Below are positions 1-8,192 of a stretch of 24,970 nucleotides of DNA, one piece after another; position 1 is the first letter of the stretch; every line of letters begins with the position of its first letter. Origin of the DNA: an uncultured Bacilli bacterium (GTDB taxonomy: Bacteria > Bacillota_I > Bacilli_A > RF39 > UBA660); the NCBI GenBank assembly GCA_947589725.1, contig CANQCQ010000003.1:1-24970 (forward strand), written 5' to 3'. Position numbers and translations under genes: made by a program. Below the pieces are notes generated by a model. The model was not told the DNA's origin. It saw only the letters and a program-made list of their open reading frames with translations, and did no database searches.

Positions 1-94
1 CTCAAATGTACAGATTTTAAATATAAGGAGAATTCTATCATAATTTTTGTATATTTTGTCAATAAAGGTAAATCATATAAATAGGAGGTATGAT

Positions 95-298
95 ATGGAA
101 AATTTTCAAAAGATACTATTAGTATTAACAATTATTGGTGCTATTAATTGGGGATTAATTGGATTATTTGATATAAATTTAGTAACTTCTTTATTTGGTA
201 GTACTACATTAATGACAAGAATTATATATACCTTAATAGCAATAGCTGGTATTGTTAATATTGGTATTTTATTTAATCATTTAGAAGAGACAAATTAG
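95..298 (+). CDS. DUF378 family small membrane protein (YuzA-like)
   Basis: A 67-residue protein that is almost all membrane. Two hydrophobic helices flank a short turn. The first holds the motif AINWGLIGLF, typical of the DUF378 family, and the second is the stretch LIAIAGIVNIGILF. The family is widespread in bacteria but has no established biochemical role, so only its location in the cytoplasmic membrane can be inferred. The ATG at 95 was chosen because a strong AGGAGGT lies five bases upstream; the longer reading from position 47 has no ribosome binding site and adds a non-family N-terminus. It appears to be a single-gene unit, closed by the hairpin at 286-311. Confidence 0.85.
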   Translation: MENFQKILLVLTIIGAINWGLIGLFDINLVTSLFGSTTLMTRIIYTLIAIAGIVNIGILFNHLEETN

Positions 299-311
299 TT
301 TTGTCTTTTTT
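286..311 (+). terminator. Rho-independent terminator after the DUF378 gene
   Basis: Stem AGACAAA (288-294) pairs with TTTGTCT (300-306) around a five-base loop and runs into a T tract. The stop codon of the DUF378 gene (296-298) lies inside the loop. Confidence 0.75.
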
Positions 312-312
312 G

Positions 313-342
313 TTTATAAGGAATTGCTAGATAAAATATAAT
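313..342 (+). promoter_or_regulatory. Promoter reading into the pre-rnr non-coding region
   Basis: TTTATA (313-318) and a perfect TATAAT (337-342) are separated by 18 bases. Transcription would start near 349, about 180 bases before rnr, giving either a long rnr leader or a separate small RNA. Confidence 0.5.
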
Positions 343-348
343 GTTCGT

Positions 349-492
349 ATATAAATATAGACACAAAAATATGGAGAATGTGATAGAATAGAAAAATGAG
401 CACCATAGTGACTATTGGAAATTGGTTTTTTGCTTGATAAAGTTATCCTATGAAGGAGAAAATCTAAACTGTGAAGTTTCATTGAGATTTTT
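349..492 (+). ncRNA. Candidate structured RNA or leader upstream of rnr (unidentified class)
   Basis: No open frame of useful length is present, but the stretch carries several perfect helices. AGCA (399-402) can pair with TGCT (431-434) and encloses ATAGT/ACTAT (405-409 with 411-415) or the overlapping CCA/TGG pairing. TCCT (446-449) pairs with AGGA (454-457) over an ATGA loop. A terminator-like nested hairpin has AAAATCT (459-465) paired with AGATTTT (485-491), enclosing AAACT-GTGA-AGTTT (466-479), whose loop is a GNRA tetraloop. It begins after a good promoter and ends in a run of five T. I do not recognise a known riboswitch consensus. It could be a small RNA, an attenuated rnr leader, or chance folding in A+T-rich DNA. 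Confidence 0.4.
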
Positions 493-530
493 ATGTATAA
501 TAAATAATATACTTATTTTTTGGGGGATTT

Positions 531-2624
531 ATGAAAAATAAAATACTAGAAATTTTTAGTACTACAAATGTTCCTTTAACGTATAAAGATATTTGTAATA
601 AATTAGGATTGGATGAAGACAATCAATATTTAAATAGTTTAATAAATGAGATGGAGAATGATTTATTAATTATTAAGACTAAAAGTAATAAATATATTTC
701 TTTAGATAAATCTTCTTATAGGTGTGGTTTATTTAAATATGATAGTATTAAAAAGGGAAGAGTAGTAATTGATGGTAATGTATATACTTGTTTAGATAAA
801 GATATTAATGGTGCAATAGATAATGATAAGGTTTTGTTTAAAATATATTCTAGTAAAAATGATAAGTCTTCAGCTAAGATAGTAAAAGTAATAGATAGAG
901 ATTTAGATTATATAATAGGTGAAGTATATAAGAATAAAAATAATTATTATGTTAAATCTTTAAATAAAAAAACTAAGAATTTAAAAGTAAAGCTTCCAGG
1001 AGTTGAGGTTATAGGAACTAAAGTTAAAGTTGCTTTAGTTAAACAACTCGATAATAGTAAATATATTGGTGAAGTTAGTAAAAGATTTAATAATAAGTAT
1101 GACTTAAATGATGATATAGTATTAGAATTGTATAAATATGGTGTAAATACTGAGTTTAGTGAACAAACTTTAATTGATTTGGAAAATATTCCAACGACGG
1201 TATTAGATAGTGAAAAAATTGGCAGAGTAGATTTAACTAAGGAAAAGATTTTTACAATAGATTGTTATAATACTAAAGATATAGATGATGCTATAAGCAT
1301 TAAGAAATTAGATAATGGTAATTATTTAGTTGGAGTTCATATAGCAGATGTAAGTCATTATGTGTTACCTTGCTCTTCAATAGATAAAGATGCATATAAA
1401 AGAGGTACTAGTATTTATTTACCTAATATGACTATTCCTATGTTACCAAAAGTATTATCAAATGGAATATGTTCATTAAATCCTAATGAAGAAAGACTAG
1501 CTATATCATGTTTAATGGAATTAAATGAAAATGGTAATACTGTTAATTATAATATTTTTAGAAGTGTTATAAAGTCAAATTTGAAAATGACATACGATGA
1601 AGTAAATAATGTCTTACATAATAGAATGTATGATAAATCGTATAAAGAATATAAAGATTCTTTGTTGAACTTAAATAAATTAGCTTTGATACTTAGAAAA
1701 AATCGAATAAAAAATGGATCACTTCAATTTAATAATCCTGAATTAGAATTAATTTTTGATGATAATAAAGTGACTGATATTAGAGTAAATAAAAAGGATT
1801 TAAGCGAGGATTTAATTGAAGAGTTTATGATAGTAGCTAATGAAACTGTTGATAAACATTTGGTTAGTCATGGATATAGTTTATTACATAGAGTACATTC
1901 TGCTCCTTCTTTTGATAAGATGAAAGATTTTTTTAATTTACTTAATGTTGTTGGTTGTAATTGTATAAATTATGGTTATAAGGATTGTTGTAATAATAAA
2001 AATCTTCTTAAAAATTTGAAAGAATTAATTATGAGTACTGGTAAGTTAAGTACAGCATTATCTATTAATTTAGTTAAAAGCTTGCCTTTTGCAAAGTATT
2101 CTCCTTTTAATATTGGACATTATGGTTTATCTAAAGATTATTATTGTCATTTTACTTCGCCAATTAGGAGATATCCTGATTTAGTTACTCATAGGATACT
2201 AAATAAAGATTTAGATAATAATTGCATTAATTATAATTTAAAACAATTGGAAGAAATAGGAACTCATTCTTCTGAAATGGAAAGAAATTCTTCTAAAGTA
2301 GAAAATGAGACATTTAAGCTCCTACTTGCTGATTTTATGAAACAATATATTGGAAACACTTATAATGGAATAATTATTGGTGTTGATGATTATGGGTTAT
2401 CTATTCAATTAGATAACTATATTGAAGGTCATGTTAAAAGAAATGATTTAGATGGGGAATATAAGTTTTTAAAAAATGAATGTTCTTTAGTATCTAAAGA
2501 TAATAAATATACTATTGGTGATTATTTAAAATTAAGACTTGATAGTATATCTAAAGATAAAAAGAATATTAATTTTAAAATAGAAGAAAAACTTAGTAAA
2601 AAGAAGTATGTAAAAAAATTATAA
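531..2624 (+). CDS. rnr: Ribonuclease R (RNB-family 3'-5' exoribonuclease)
   Basis: This 697-residue hydrolytic 3'-5' exoribonuclease would degrade structured RNA in the cytoplasm. In order it shows an N-terminal winged-helix-like region (about 1-60), cold-shock-type OB domains (about 65-200), a catalytic RNB domain (about 215-560) and a C-terminal S1 domain (about 610-690, with YGLSIQLDNYIEGHV). The metal-binding acidic cluster of RNB is visible as D244-x5-D250-I-D252-D253, followed by GVHIADVSHYV, and the later HFTSPIRRYPDL motif is intact. The length is near that of firmicute RNase R. The ATG at 531 follows a GGGGGA site at 522-527, and a TATAAT at 496-501 could give a short transcript. 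The common partners secG and smpB are absent here. Confidence 0.95.
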   Translation: MKNKILEIFSTTNVPLTYKDICNKLGLDEDNQYLNSLINEMENDLLIIKTKSNKYISLDKSSYRCGLFKYDSIKKGRVVIDGNVYTCLDKDINGAIDNDKVLFKIYSSKNDKSSAKIVKVIDRDLDYIIGEVYKNKNNYYVKSLNKKTKNLKVKLPGVEVIGTKVKVALVKQLDNSKYIGEVSKRFNNKYDLNDDIVLELYKYGVNTEFSEQTLIDLENIPTTVLDSEKIGRVDLTKEKIFTIDCYNTKDIDDAISIKKLDNGNYLVGVHIADVSHYVLPCSSIDKDAYKRGTSIYLPNMTIPMLPKVLSNGICSLNPNEERLAISCLMELNENGNTVNYNIFRSVIKSNLKMTYDEVNNVLHNRMYDKSYKEYKDSLLNLNKLALILRKNRIKNGSLQFNNPELELIFDDNKVTDIRVNKKDLSEDLIEEFMIVANETVDKHLVSHGYSLLHRVHSAPSFDKMKDFFNLLNVVGCNCINYGYKDCCNNKNLLKNLKELIMSTGKLSTALSINLVKSLPFAKYSPFNIGHYGLSKDYYCHFTSPIRRYPDLVTHRILNKDLDNNCINYNLKQLEEIGTHSSEMERNSSKVENETFKLLLADFMKQYIGNTYNGIIIGVDDYGLSIQLDNYIEGHVKRNDLDGEYKFLKNECSLVSKDNKYTIGDYLKLRLDSISKDKKNINFKIEEKLSKKKYVKKL

Positions 2625-2634
2625 TTATCATAGG

Positions 2635-2663
2635 TTGATAAATTTTATGTTAAATGATATCAT
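2635..2663 (+). promoter_or_regulatory. Promoter for the small membrane protein-cdaA-cdaR unit
   Basis: TTGATA (2635-2640) and TATCAT (2658-2663) are spaced by 17 bases, with an extended -10 TGA just before. The -10 lies within the perfect palindrome ATGATATCAT (2654-2663). Transcription would start near 2670, shortly before the ribosome binding site at 2677. Confidence 0.55.
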
Positions 2664-2688
2664 ATATTATGAGAATAGGGGTGCTAAA

Positions 2689-2928
2689 ATGGATTTTATA
2701 GTAGTGTTTTTTAGAGATGTATTAGATGGACCTTTGTATGTTGCAGTTGCAATTATTAATTCACTTTTAATTTGCTCATGCATTGGTTATTTAGCAGATA
2801 ATTATTTAAAAGTAAAAGAGTCAAAAGAGAAGTATTATAATACTTTTGTTACTCCAGATAATGTTAATAGTCAAGGACAAACAACTTCTATTCAAGACGT
2901 TACAGCTAATAATAATCAAAATCAATAG
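2689..2928 (+). CDS. Unknown small single-TM protein preceding cdaA
   Basis: A 79-residue protein with one hydrophobic segment (about residues 12-36, LYVAVAIINSLLICSCIGYL). A charged stretch rich in Lys and Glu follows, then an Asn/Gln/Thr-rich polar tail that looks disordered. I do not recognise the family. The ATG at 2689 is preferred over the TTG at 2635 because AGGGGTG (2677-2683) lies five bases upstream; the longer form would overlap the predicted promoter. It sits nine bases before cdaA, so it is very probably co-transcribed with the c-di-AMP cyclase genes. Being a membrane protein beside a membrane cyclase, it may act near that enzyme, but this is only inference from position. Confidence 0.7.
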   Translation: MDFIVVFFRDVLDGPLYVAVAIINSLLICSCIGYLADNYLKVKESKEKYYNTFVTPDNVNSQGQTTSIQDVTANNNQNQ

Positions 2929-2937
2929 AATTAGGAG

Positions 2938-3777
2938 ATGATGTGTGTGTCTATCACGATGAATGATGTACTAACGATAATTCGCGAATTAGTTGATATA
3001 TCGCTAGTTTGGTTTTTATTTTACTTTATTTTAAAAAATATTAAAAATAATTTAAAACTTTCTTTATTATTTAAAGGAGTTTTGTTTATTATACTTTTAA
3101 AGGCTGCAAGTTATTTATTTAATTTAATTACTTTAGGATTATTGCTTGAATATATAATTCAATGGGGACCTATAGCCTTAATAGTTATATTTCAACCAGA
3201 AATTAGAAATATATTGGAACAACTAGGAAGAAGTCAATTATTAGGTCGACATAAGGTGTTGACTGTTGATGAACGTGAACGTATGGTTTATGAAATGATT
3301 AATGCTATTGACTATTTAAGAAAAGAAAGAATTGGTGCATTAATTGTTATTGAAAGAGATCAAAGTTTAGCTAATTATATAGATAAAGCAAAAAAATTAT
3401 ATGCGGATTTATCTAGTGATTTATTAATTGCTATTTTTTATGAGGGTAATCCTTTACATGATGGTGGTGTAATAATTCAAGGTGATAGAATTACTTGTGC
3501 TGGAGCTGTTTTCCCTACAAGTAATAGTACTAAGCTTAATAGAAGATTGGGTACAAGGCATAGAGCTGCTTTGGGCTTGGCAGAAGAAACAGATGCTATA
3601 TGTATTGTAGTGTCTGAAGAAACTGGTCGTGTTTCTATAGCTGTTAAAGGTGAAATGTTATATAACTTAACTTTAGATGATGTAAGAATGATGCTACTTG
3701 ATGAATTAAAGCCTAAACAAGATATTGATGAAGAAGCTATTTTAGATAAGGAAGAGTTATATGAAGAAGATAATTAA
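2938..3777 (+). CDS. cdaA: Diadenylate cyclase CdaA (membrane c-di-AMP synthase)
   Basis: CdaA makes cyclic di-AMP from two ATP at the cytoplasmic membrane. The 279-residue protein has three N-terminal membrane helices (about residues 15-85) and a DAC domain (about 95-265). The nucleotide-binding RHR motif is present at residues 207-209 in GTRHRAALG. The other signature, normally DGA, reads DGG at 175-177 in the context PLHDGGVII. The exact start is uncertain: AGGAG at 2933-2937 touches the ATG at 2938, so the ATG at 2941 or the GTG at 2947 may be used instead. The gene overlaps cdaR by 17 bases, as in the conserved cdaA-cdaR pair, but glmM, the usual third gene, is not downstream. Confidence 0.93.
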   Translation: MMCVSITMNDVLTIIRELVDISLVWFLFYFILKNIKNNLKLSLLFKGVLFIILLKAASYLFNLITLGLLLEYIIQWGPIALIVIFQPEIRNILEQLGRSQLLGRHKVLTVDERERMVYEMINAIDYLRKERIGALIVIERDQSLANYIDKAKKLYADLSSDLLIAIFYEGNPLHDGGVIIQGDRITCAGAVFPTSNSTKLNRRLGTRHRAALGLAEETDAICIVVSEETGRVSIAVKGEMLYNLTLDDVRMMLLDELKPKQDIDEEAILDKEELYEEDN

Positions 3778-5101
3778 TTTGTTTAAAAAGATTATAAGTA
3801 TTATAGCATCATTCTTTGATAGGTTTTTGGTAAATCCTATTACTAAATTAATTTTAAAGGTAATGGAGTACTTCAAAGCAAATGCAAAAACATTAGATAA
3901 ATTTGCATCTAAGAAATCAACACTTTTAATAGTTAGTTTATTGTTAGCATTTATTGTATATATATTTGTAGATCAAGAAACTACTGTTATGTTAGATCAG
4001 TATGCTGAAATATTGGATGATGTTCCAGTAACAGCTATTTATAATGAAGAGTCATATGTAGTTGAAGGGTTACCTGAGACTGTTGATATTACATTAATTG
4101 GTCAAAGAAGACATATTTTCTTGGCTAAACAATCTCCTTCTCAAGGAGTTTCTGTTGATTTGACTGGGTTGAAACCTGGAAATCATAAAGTTAAGTTAAA
4201 ATAATCACTTGAATATAAATTAGACCCATCAACAGTAACTGTTACTATATATGAAAAAGAAAGTGTTAATAAGACTCTTACTGTTGATGTATTACATCAA
4301 GATGATTTAAATTCTAAGTTATATATTGATAATATTGAGTTAGATCGAAATACCGTTATTGCTAAAGGAGCAAATTATAAATTAAAGCAGATTGCTACTG
4401 TTAAAGCTCTTGTTGATGTTGATAATATTACTAAGCAGCAAGCTGGTGAAACTACTTTAAAAGATGTACCTTTAGTTGCTTATGATGGTGATGGAAAGGC
4501 TGTAGATGTTGAATTAGTACCATCTGCAGTAACAGCTAAATTATCAATAACTTCACCAAGTAAGACAGTTCCTATTAAGATTATACCTAAAGGAACATTA
4601 GCATTTGGTAAATCAATTAAAGATATGACAACTGATATACCAACTGTTACTATATATGGTAAACAAGATGTAGTTGATGCTACTGAACAAATCGAAGTAA
4701 CTGTAGATGTTGATAAATTGGATAAAGATAAGGACTATAAAGTTACAATTAAGAAACCTAATGGTATTACTGATCTTAGTTCTAAGACTGTAACGGTTTC
4801 TATTAAGTTAGATGATTCAACTACAAAAGAGTTTGATAATTTATTAATTGTTACAGAAAACTTAGATTCTAAATATAAAATTCAAGCAGCTACTGAACAA
4901 GATAGGGTTGTTACAGTTGTTGTTCAAGGAAGTAAAGATGTTATTGGTAGTGTTGATCCTTCTTCAATACATCCATATATAGATTTAAAAAATTATGGTC
5001 CAGGAACACATGATGTAGAAGTTAAAGTCACTGGAGATGATTTAAAATTATCTTATACGTCAAAGACTAAAAAAGTAAAAATAGTAATTTCAGAAAGATA
5101 G
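3761..5101 (+). pseudogene. cdaR: CdaR (YbbR-domain regulator of CdaA), interrupted by one in-frame TAA
   Basis: CdaR is a membrane-anchored extracytoplasmic protein that modulates CdaA. The reading frame spans 446 residues apart from the stop. It has an N-terminal cytoplasmic stretch, one TM helix near residues 52-70 (LLIVSLLLAFIVYIFV) and tandem YbbR repeats, with recognisable motifs such as VDVDNI and DPSTVTVTI. Codon 148 is TAA (4202-4204), falling between the first repeat and its continuation SLEYKLDP. The frame is the same before and after, so a base substitution rather than an indel explains it. Ribosomes would make a 147-residue product with roughly one repeat; the ATG at 4625 has no ribosome binding site. 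AAGGA at 3748-3752 supports the start. True nonsense mutation and assembly error cannot be told apart from this sequence. Confidence 0.8.
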
Positions 5102-5122
5102 GTATTATGCCTATCTTTTTTT
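5094..5122 (+). terminator. Terminator after cdaR
   Basis: AAAGATAGG (5094-5102) pairs with CCTATCTTT (5110-5118) around a seven-base loop and leads into seven T (5116-5122). The cdaR stop codon (5099-5101) is inside the left arm. Confidence 0.85.
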
Positions 5123-5174
5123 GGAATATAAAAATGATAAGTTCATATATTTAACTAGATATAGAGGTGAAAAT

Positions 5175-6170
5175 ATGAAAAAAATTTTATTATTAATTTG
5201 TATGATTTTACTAGTAACTGGATGTAGTAAAAATAGTAAAACTAATGTAGTAGAAAAGTTTACTAAAAAGATAAATAATGCTGACTCTTATTTATTGGTT
5301 GGTGATTTAGAATTAAGAAATAATGATGAAATTTATAATTATGAAGTAGAGGTAAGTTATTCAAAAAAGTCTTATTATAAAGTTTCTTTAAAAAATAATT
5401 CTAATAATTCTACTCAAATAATTTTAAAAAATGATGAGGGAGTATATATATTAACACCTTCACTTAACAGAAGTTTTAAATTTCAAAGTGATTGGCCTTA
5501 TAATAATTCCCAAATTTATTTGCTTAAAGCAATAGCTAATGACATAAAGGAAGATAGTGATTTAAAATTTACTGAATCTGATAAATATTATACTTTAAAT
5601 ACTAAAGTAAATTATCCTAATAATAAAGATTTAGTTAATCAAAAAATTGTTTTAGATAAAAAGCTTAATTTGAAAAAAGTAACTGTATATGATAAAGATG
5701 AAATTCCTTCTATGCAGTTAGAAATTAAAAAAATTAATTATTCTCCTTCATTTAAAAAGAGTTATTTTGATCTTAATACTATAATGAAAACTTATAAAGA
5801 AAATGATGAAGAAGTAAAAGAGACAGCTACTCTTGAAGATACGATATATCCTTTAGTTTTGCCTACTGGTACAACTTTGTCTAATGAGGAAAAAATTAAA
5901 AAAACAAATGGAGAAAGAATACTTATGACCTTTGAAGGTGATAATCCATTTTTACTTGTAGAGGAAACAGCTAATATTGAGGATGAATTTACTATTATTC
6001 CAACAAATGGTAAACCTTATCAGTTAATGGATACTTTGGGTGTTATGACGGATAATTCATTAAGTTGGGTAACTAATGGTATTGAATATTATTTAGTTAG
6101 TGATGTTTTATCAAGTGAAGAATTAGTTGATATTGCTCAATCCATATATGCACTACCTACTATGAAATAA
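5175..6170 (+). CDS. LolA-fold lipoprotein (YdcC/GerS-like)
   Basis: A 331-residue exported lipoprotein. Residues 1-17 form a lipoprotein signal peptide ending in the lipobox LVTGC, with Cys17 as the lipidation site. The mature part begins with a Ser/Lys/Asn-rich linker, then a region (about 30-205) resembling the LolA-like fold of firmicute YdcC/GerS lipoproteins, with the family-typical pattern IILKNDEGVYILTPSLNRSF. The C-terminal part is less familiar. In Bacillus and Clostridium relatives these proteins are linked to spore formation or germination; whether that holds here is not known. The ATG at 5175 was chosen because AGAGGTGA ends four bases upstream, and the signal peptide starts there. 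It lies between two terminated units. Confidence 0.7.
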   Translation: MKKILLLICMILLVTGCSKNSKTNVVEKFTKKINNADSYLLVGDLELRNNDEIYNYEVEVSYSKKSYYKVSLKNNSNNSTQIILKNDEGVYILTPSLNRSFKFQSDWPYNNSQIYLLKAIANDIKEDSDLKFTESDKYYTLNTKVNYPNNKDLVNQKIVLDKKLNLKKVTVYDKDEIPSMQLEIKKINYSPSFKKSYFDLNTIMKTYKENDEEVKETATLEDTIYPLVLPTGTTLSNEEKIKKTNGERILMTFEGDNPFLLVEETANIEDEFTIIPTNGKPYQLMDTLGVMTDNSLSWVTNGIEYYLVSDVLSSEELVDIAQSIYALPTMK

Positions 6171-6173
6171 GTC

Positions 6174-6202
6174 TTTACCTACTAAAACCATTATGTTATA
6201 AT
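6174..6202 (+). promoter_or_regulatory. Extended -10 promoter for the thioredoxin-like gene
   Basis: TTTACC (6174-6179), a 17-base spacer ending in TGT, and a perfect TATAAT (6197-6202). The start point would fall near 6209, right at the ribosome binding site AGGGTGG (6209-6215), so the untranslated leader is very short. Confidence 0.7.
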
Positions 6203-6220
6203 GATTTCAGGGTGGTATGG

Positions 6221-6781
6221 ATGTCAAAAAATAATAAACAAAATAATAAAATTAAAAAGAAAAAAGAAAAATATTTAAATGATAAAGAAAATAAATTTAG
6301 TGAAATTGAAAAAGTTTTGTGGACTGTTGCAGTTGTATCAATTATATTTATAGTTTTTTATCTAATATCAGTTAAGATAACTGGTGGAAGTATTTTTAAA
6401 TCTGATAAAGATGATGAAGAAGTTAATTTCCAATATGAGGAAATATTAGCAGGTAGAAGTTTTGATATGGGTGATGATTATTTAGTTGCCTATTATGACA
6501 TTTCAAATACTTCTGATGAGCAAACTACAGATTTAAATACATCTTTTACTAATTTTAAATCAAGTCACTCTGATGTTGATATATATAAATGTGACTTAGG
6601 TAATGCTTTTAATAAGAATTTAGTTAGTGATAAACAACCAAATACGCAACCTAGTAGTGCAGATGAGTTATCTTTTAATGGTCCTACTATTATTAAATTT
6701 GTAAATGGAAAAGTTGAAGAATTTATTTATGGGTTTGATCAAGTTAAAGATTATTTAGACAATTATGGTTCTACAGAATAA
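6221..6781 (+). CDS. Membrane-anchored thioredoxin-like protein lacking CXXC
   Basis: A 186-residue protein with a very Lys/Asn-rich cytoplasmic head (1-30), one TM helix (about 32-50) and an extracytoplasmic domain (about 70-183). The end of that domain, GPTIIKFVNGKVEEFIYG, looks like the second half of a thioredoxin fold, including the Pro before strand four. The redox CXXC is absent: the only cysteine is Cys124, so a thiol-disulfide exchange role is doubtful. Degenerate thioredoxin domains of this kind occur in envelope proteins of Gram-positive bacteria. The ATG at 6221 follows AGGGTGG by five bases; the GTG at 6212 lies inside that site. The family assignment is tentative. Confidence 0.6.
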   Translation: MSKNNKQNNKIKKKKEKYLNDKENKFSEIEKVLWTVAVVSIIFIVFYLISVKITGGSIFKSDKDDEEVNFQYEEILAGRSFDMGDDYLVAYYDISNTSDEQTTDLNTSFTNFKSSHSDVDIYKCDLGNAFNKNLVSDKQPNTQPSSADELSFNGPTIIKFVNGKVEEFIYGFDQVKDYLDNYGSTE

Positions 6782-6802
6782 GAGGTTATGCCTCTTTTTT
6801 TT
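6780..6802 (+). terminator. Terminator after the thioredoxin-like gene
   Basis: AAGAGG (6780-6785), five-base loop, CCTCTT (6791-6796), then T through 6802. It begins inside the stop codon. Confidence 0.75.
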
Positions 6803-6853
6803 ATTTATAAATTACTTTGTTTTTATATTGATGAATAATATTATATTTAATTA

Positions 6854-6862
6854 TGGTATAAT
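6854..6862 (+). promoter_or_regulatory. Extended -10 promoter for the S41 protease gene
   Basis: TGGTATAAT gives an extended, perfect -10 element about 37 bases before the start codon. No convincing -35 at the right distance, which is acceptable for an extended -10. Confidence 0.5.
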
Positions 6863-6898
6863 AATCTTTAGAAAAAAATAATTTTTGAGGTGATTATC

Positions 6899-8182
6899 TT
6901 GTCTAAAAAAGAAAAAAATAATAAAAAGCAAAAACATTCAATAAGAAATTTTCTTTTTAATTTACTTTTTACTTATGAAGATGAAAGTAATGATTCGAAA
7001 AATAAAAAAGTTGTTGTTAGTAAGAAAAAGTATACTAACTTTGATATGTGTTTATGTGGATTTATGTTACTAATACTTGGAATTGTTGTTGGCTGCTTAA
7101 TAACTATTTATACTAATTCTGTTCTTGGATTTAAGTTTGATACTAGAACTTCAGATTTTTTAAGAACATATAATTATATTAAAAATAATTATTATGAGAA
7201 AGTTGATGATGATTTACTTATCGAATCTGCAATATCAGGAATGTTAAGCTCATTAGGTGATGAAAATTCATATTTTATGGATGCTGATTCTACTGATTCT
7301 TTTAATACAAGTGTTGATGGTTATTATGTTGGTTTAGGTATTACTATTCAATATGATAGTAGTAAAAATACTGTCGTTGAAGTTTTTGAAAATTCTCCAG
7401 CAATGAAAGCAGGAGTTAAAGTTGGTGATATAATAACTAAAGTAAATAAAAAAAATGTTACTAAAAAGAATTCTTCACAAATTTCAGATTTAATTCAAGG
7501 AAAAGTTGGAAAAAAAGTTAAGTTGACTGTTAAACGTGACAATGAAGAAAAAGAGTTTGATTTGAAGTTAGCAAAGATAGAAATTCAGTCTGTTTATAGC
7601 GAATTAAAAGAGGAAAATAATTCTAAAATTGGATATCTATACATTGAAAATTTTGCATCTAATACTTATAGTCAGTTTAAAAAAGAATTAACTAGTTTGG
7701 AGAATCAAGATATAAGCTCTTTAATAATCGATGTTAGAAATAATTCAGGTGGACATTTAGCACAAGTTTCTGATATTTTGGATTTATTTTTTAAAAAAGG
7801 TACAGTTTTATATCAAATCCAATCAAAAAGTAAAACAGTAAAGTATAAAGCCAAAACAAATAGTAAAAGAAATTATCCAGTTGTGGTTGTTGTAAATGAA
7901 AATAGTGCATCTGCTTCTGAAGTTTTAACAGCTTGCTTTAAAGAAAATTATTCAGATGCAACAATTGTTGGTGTAACAACTTATGGAAAGGGAACAGTTC
8001 AACAGGCTTTTGATTTATCTTTGGGATCTAGTTATAAATTTACAACTGAGAAATGGCTAACTCCAAAAGGAAAATGGATTCATAAAAAAGGAATTGAGCC
8101 TGATGTAAAAATTGAATTGGAAGATGAAAATGATACCGACCTACAACTTCAAGAGGCAATAAAAATTCTTTCTAATAAATAA
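6899..8182 (+). CDS. S41 carboxy-terminal processing protease (CtpA/CtpB family)
   Basis: A 427-residue membrane-anchored serine protease that would act outside the membrane. A Lys-rich cytoplasmic head is followed by a TM helix (about 53-75), an N-terminal cap with the SLGDENSYFMD motif, a PDZ domain (about 140-220, GLGITI and SPAMKAGVKVGDII) and the S41 protease domain. The Ser-Lys dyad is visible: Ser338 in SASASE and Lys364 in YGKGTVQQ, with DVRNNSGG upstream. Nothing is missing. The TTG at 6899 is taken as the start because GAGGTGA (6887-6893) lies five bases before it, while the in-frame GTG at 6890 is part of that site. Related CtpB acts in Bacillus sporulation signalling, but many Ctp proteins do general envelope processing. 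Confidence 0.92.
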   Translation: MSKKEKNNKKQKHSIRNFLFNLLFTYEDESNDSKNKKVVVSKKKYTNFDMCLCGFMLLILGIVVGCLITIYTNSVLGFKFDTRTSDFLRTYNYIKNNYYEKVDDDLLIESAISGMLSSLGDENSYFMDADSTDSFNTSVDGYYVGLGITIQYDSSKNTVVEVFENSPAMKAGVKVGDIITKVNKKNVTKKNSSQISDLIQGKVGKKVKLTVKRDNEEKEFDLKLAKIEIQSVYSELKEENNSKIGYLYIENFASNTYSQFKKELTSLENQDISSLIIDVRNNSGGHLAQVSDILDLFFKKGTVLYQIQSKSKTVKYKAKTNSKRNYPVVVVVNENSASASEVLTACFKENYSDATIVGVTTYGKGTVQQAFDLSLGSSYKFTTEKWLTPKGKWIHKKGIEPDVKIELEDENDTDLQLQEAIKILSNK

Positions 8183-8192
8183 GCATGATTAC

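Noticed and set aside
1..94. Upstream gene end or promoter before the DUF378 gene
   Set aside because: No open frame reaches the window edge clearly, and the TTGTCA at 56-61 has no -10 at proper distance. I see nothing firm there apart from the ribosome binding site at 83-89.
4202..4204. Stop codon reassignment or programmed readthrough of TAA in cdaR
   Set aside because: TAA is the normal stop of most genes in the window, and no readthrough context is recognised. One isolated case favours mutation or error.
4625..5101. A separate gene starting at the ATG at 4625
   Set aside because: It continues the cdaR frame, has no ribosome binding site, and the sequence between 4205 and 4624 in the same frame is also YbbR-like. 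It is the 3' part of cdaR.
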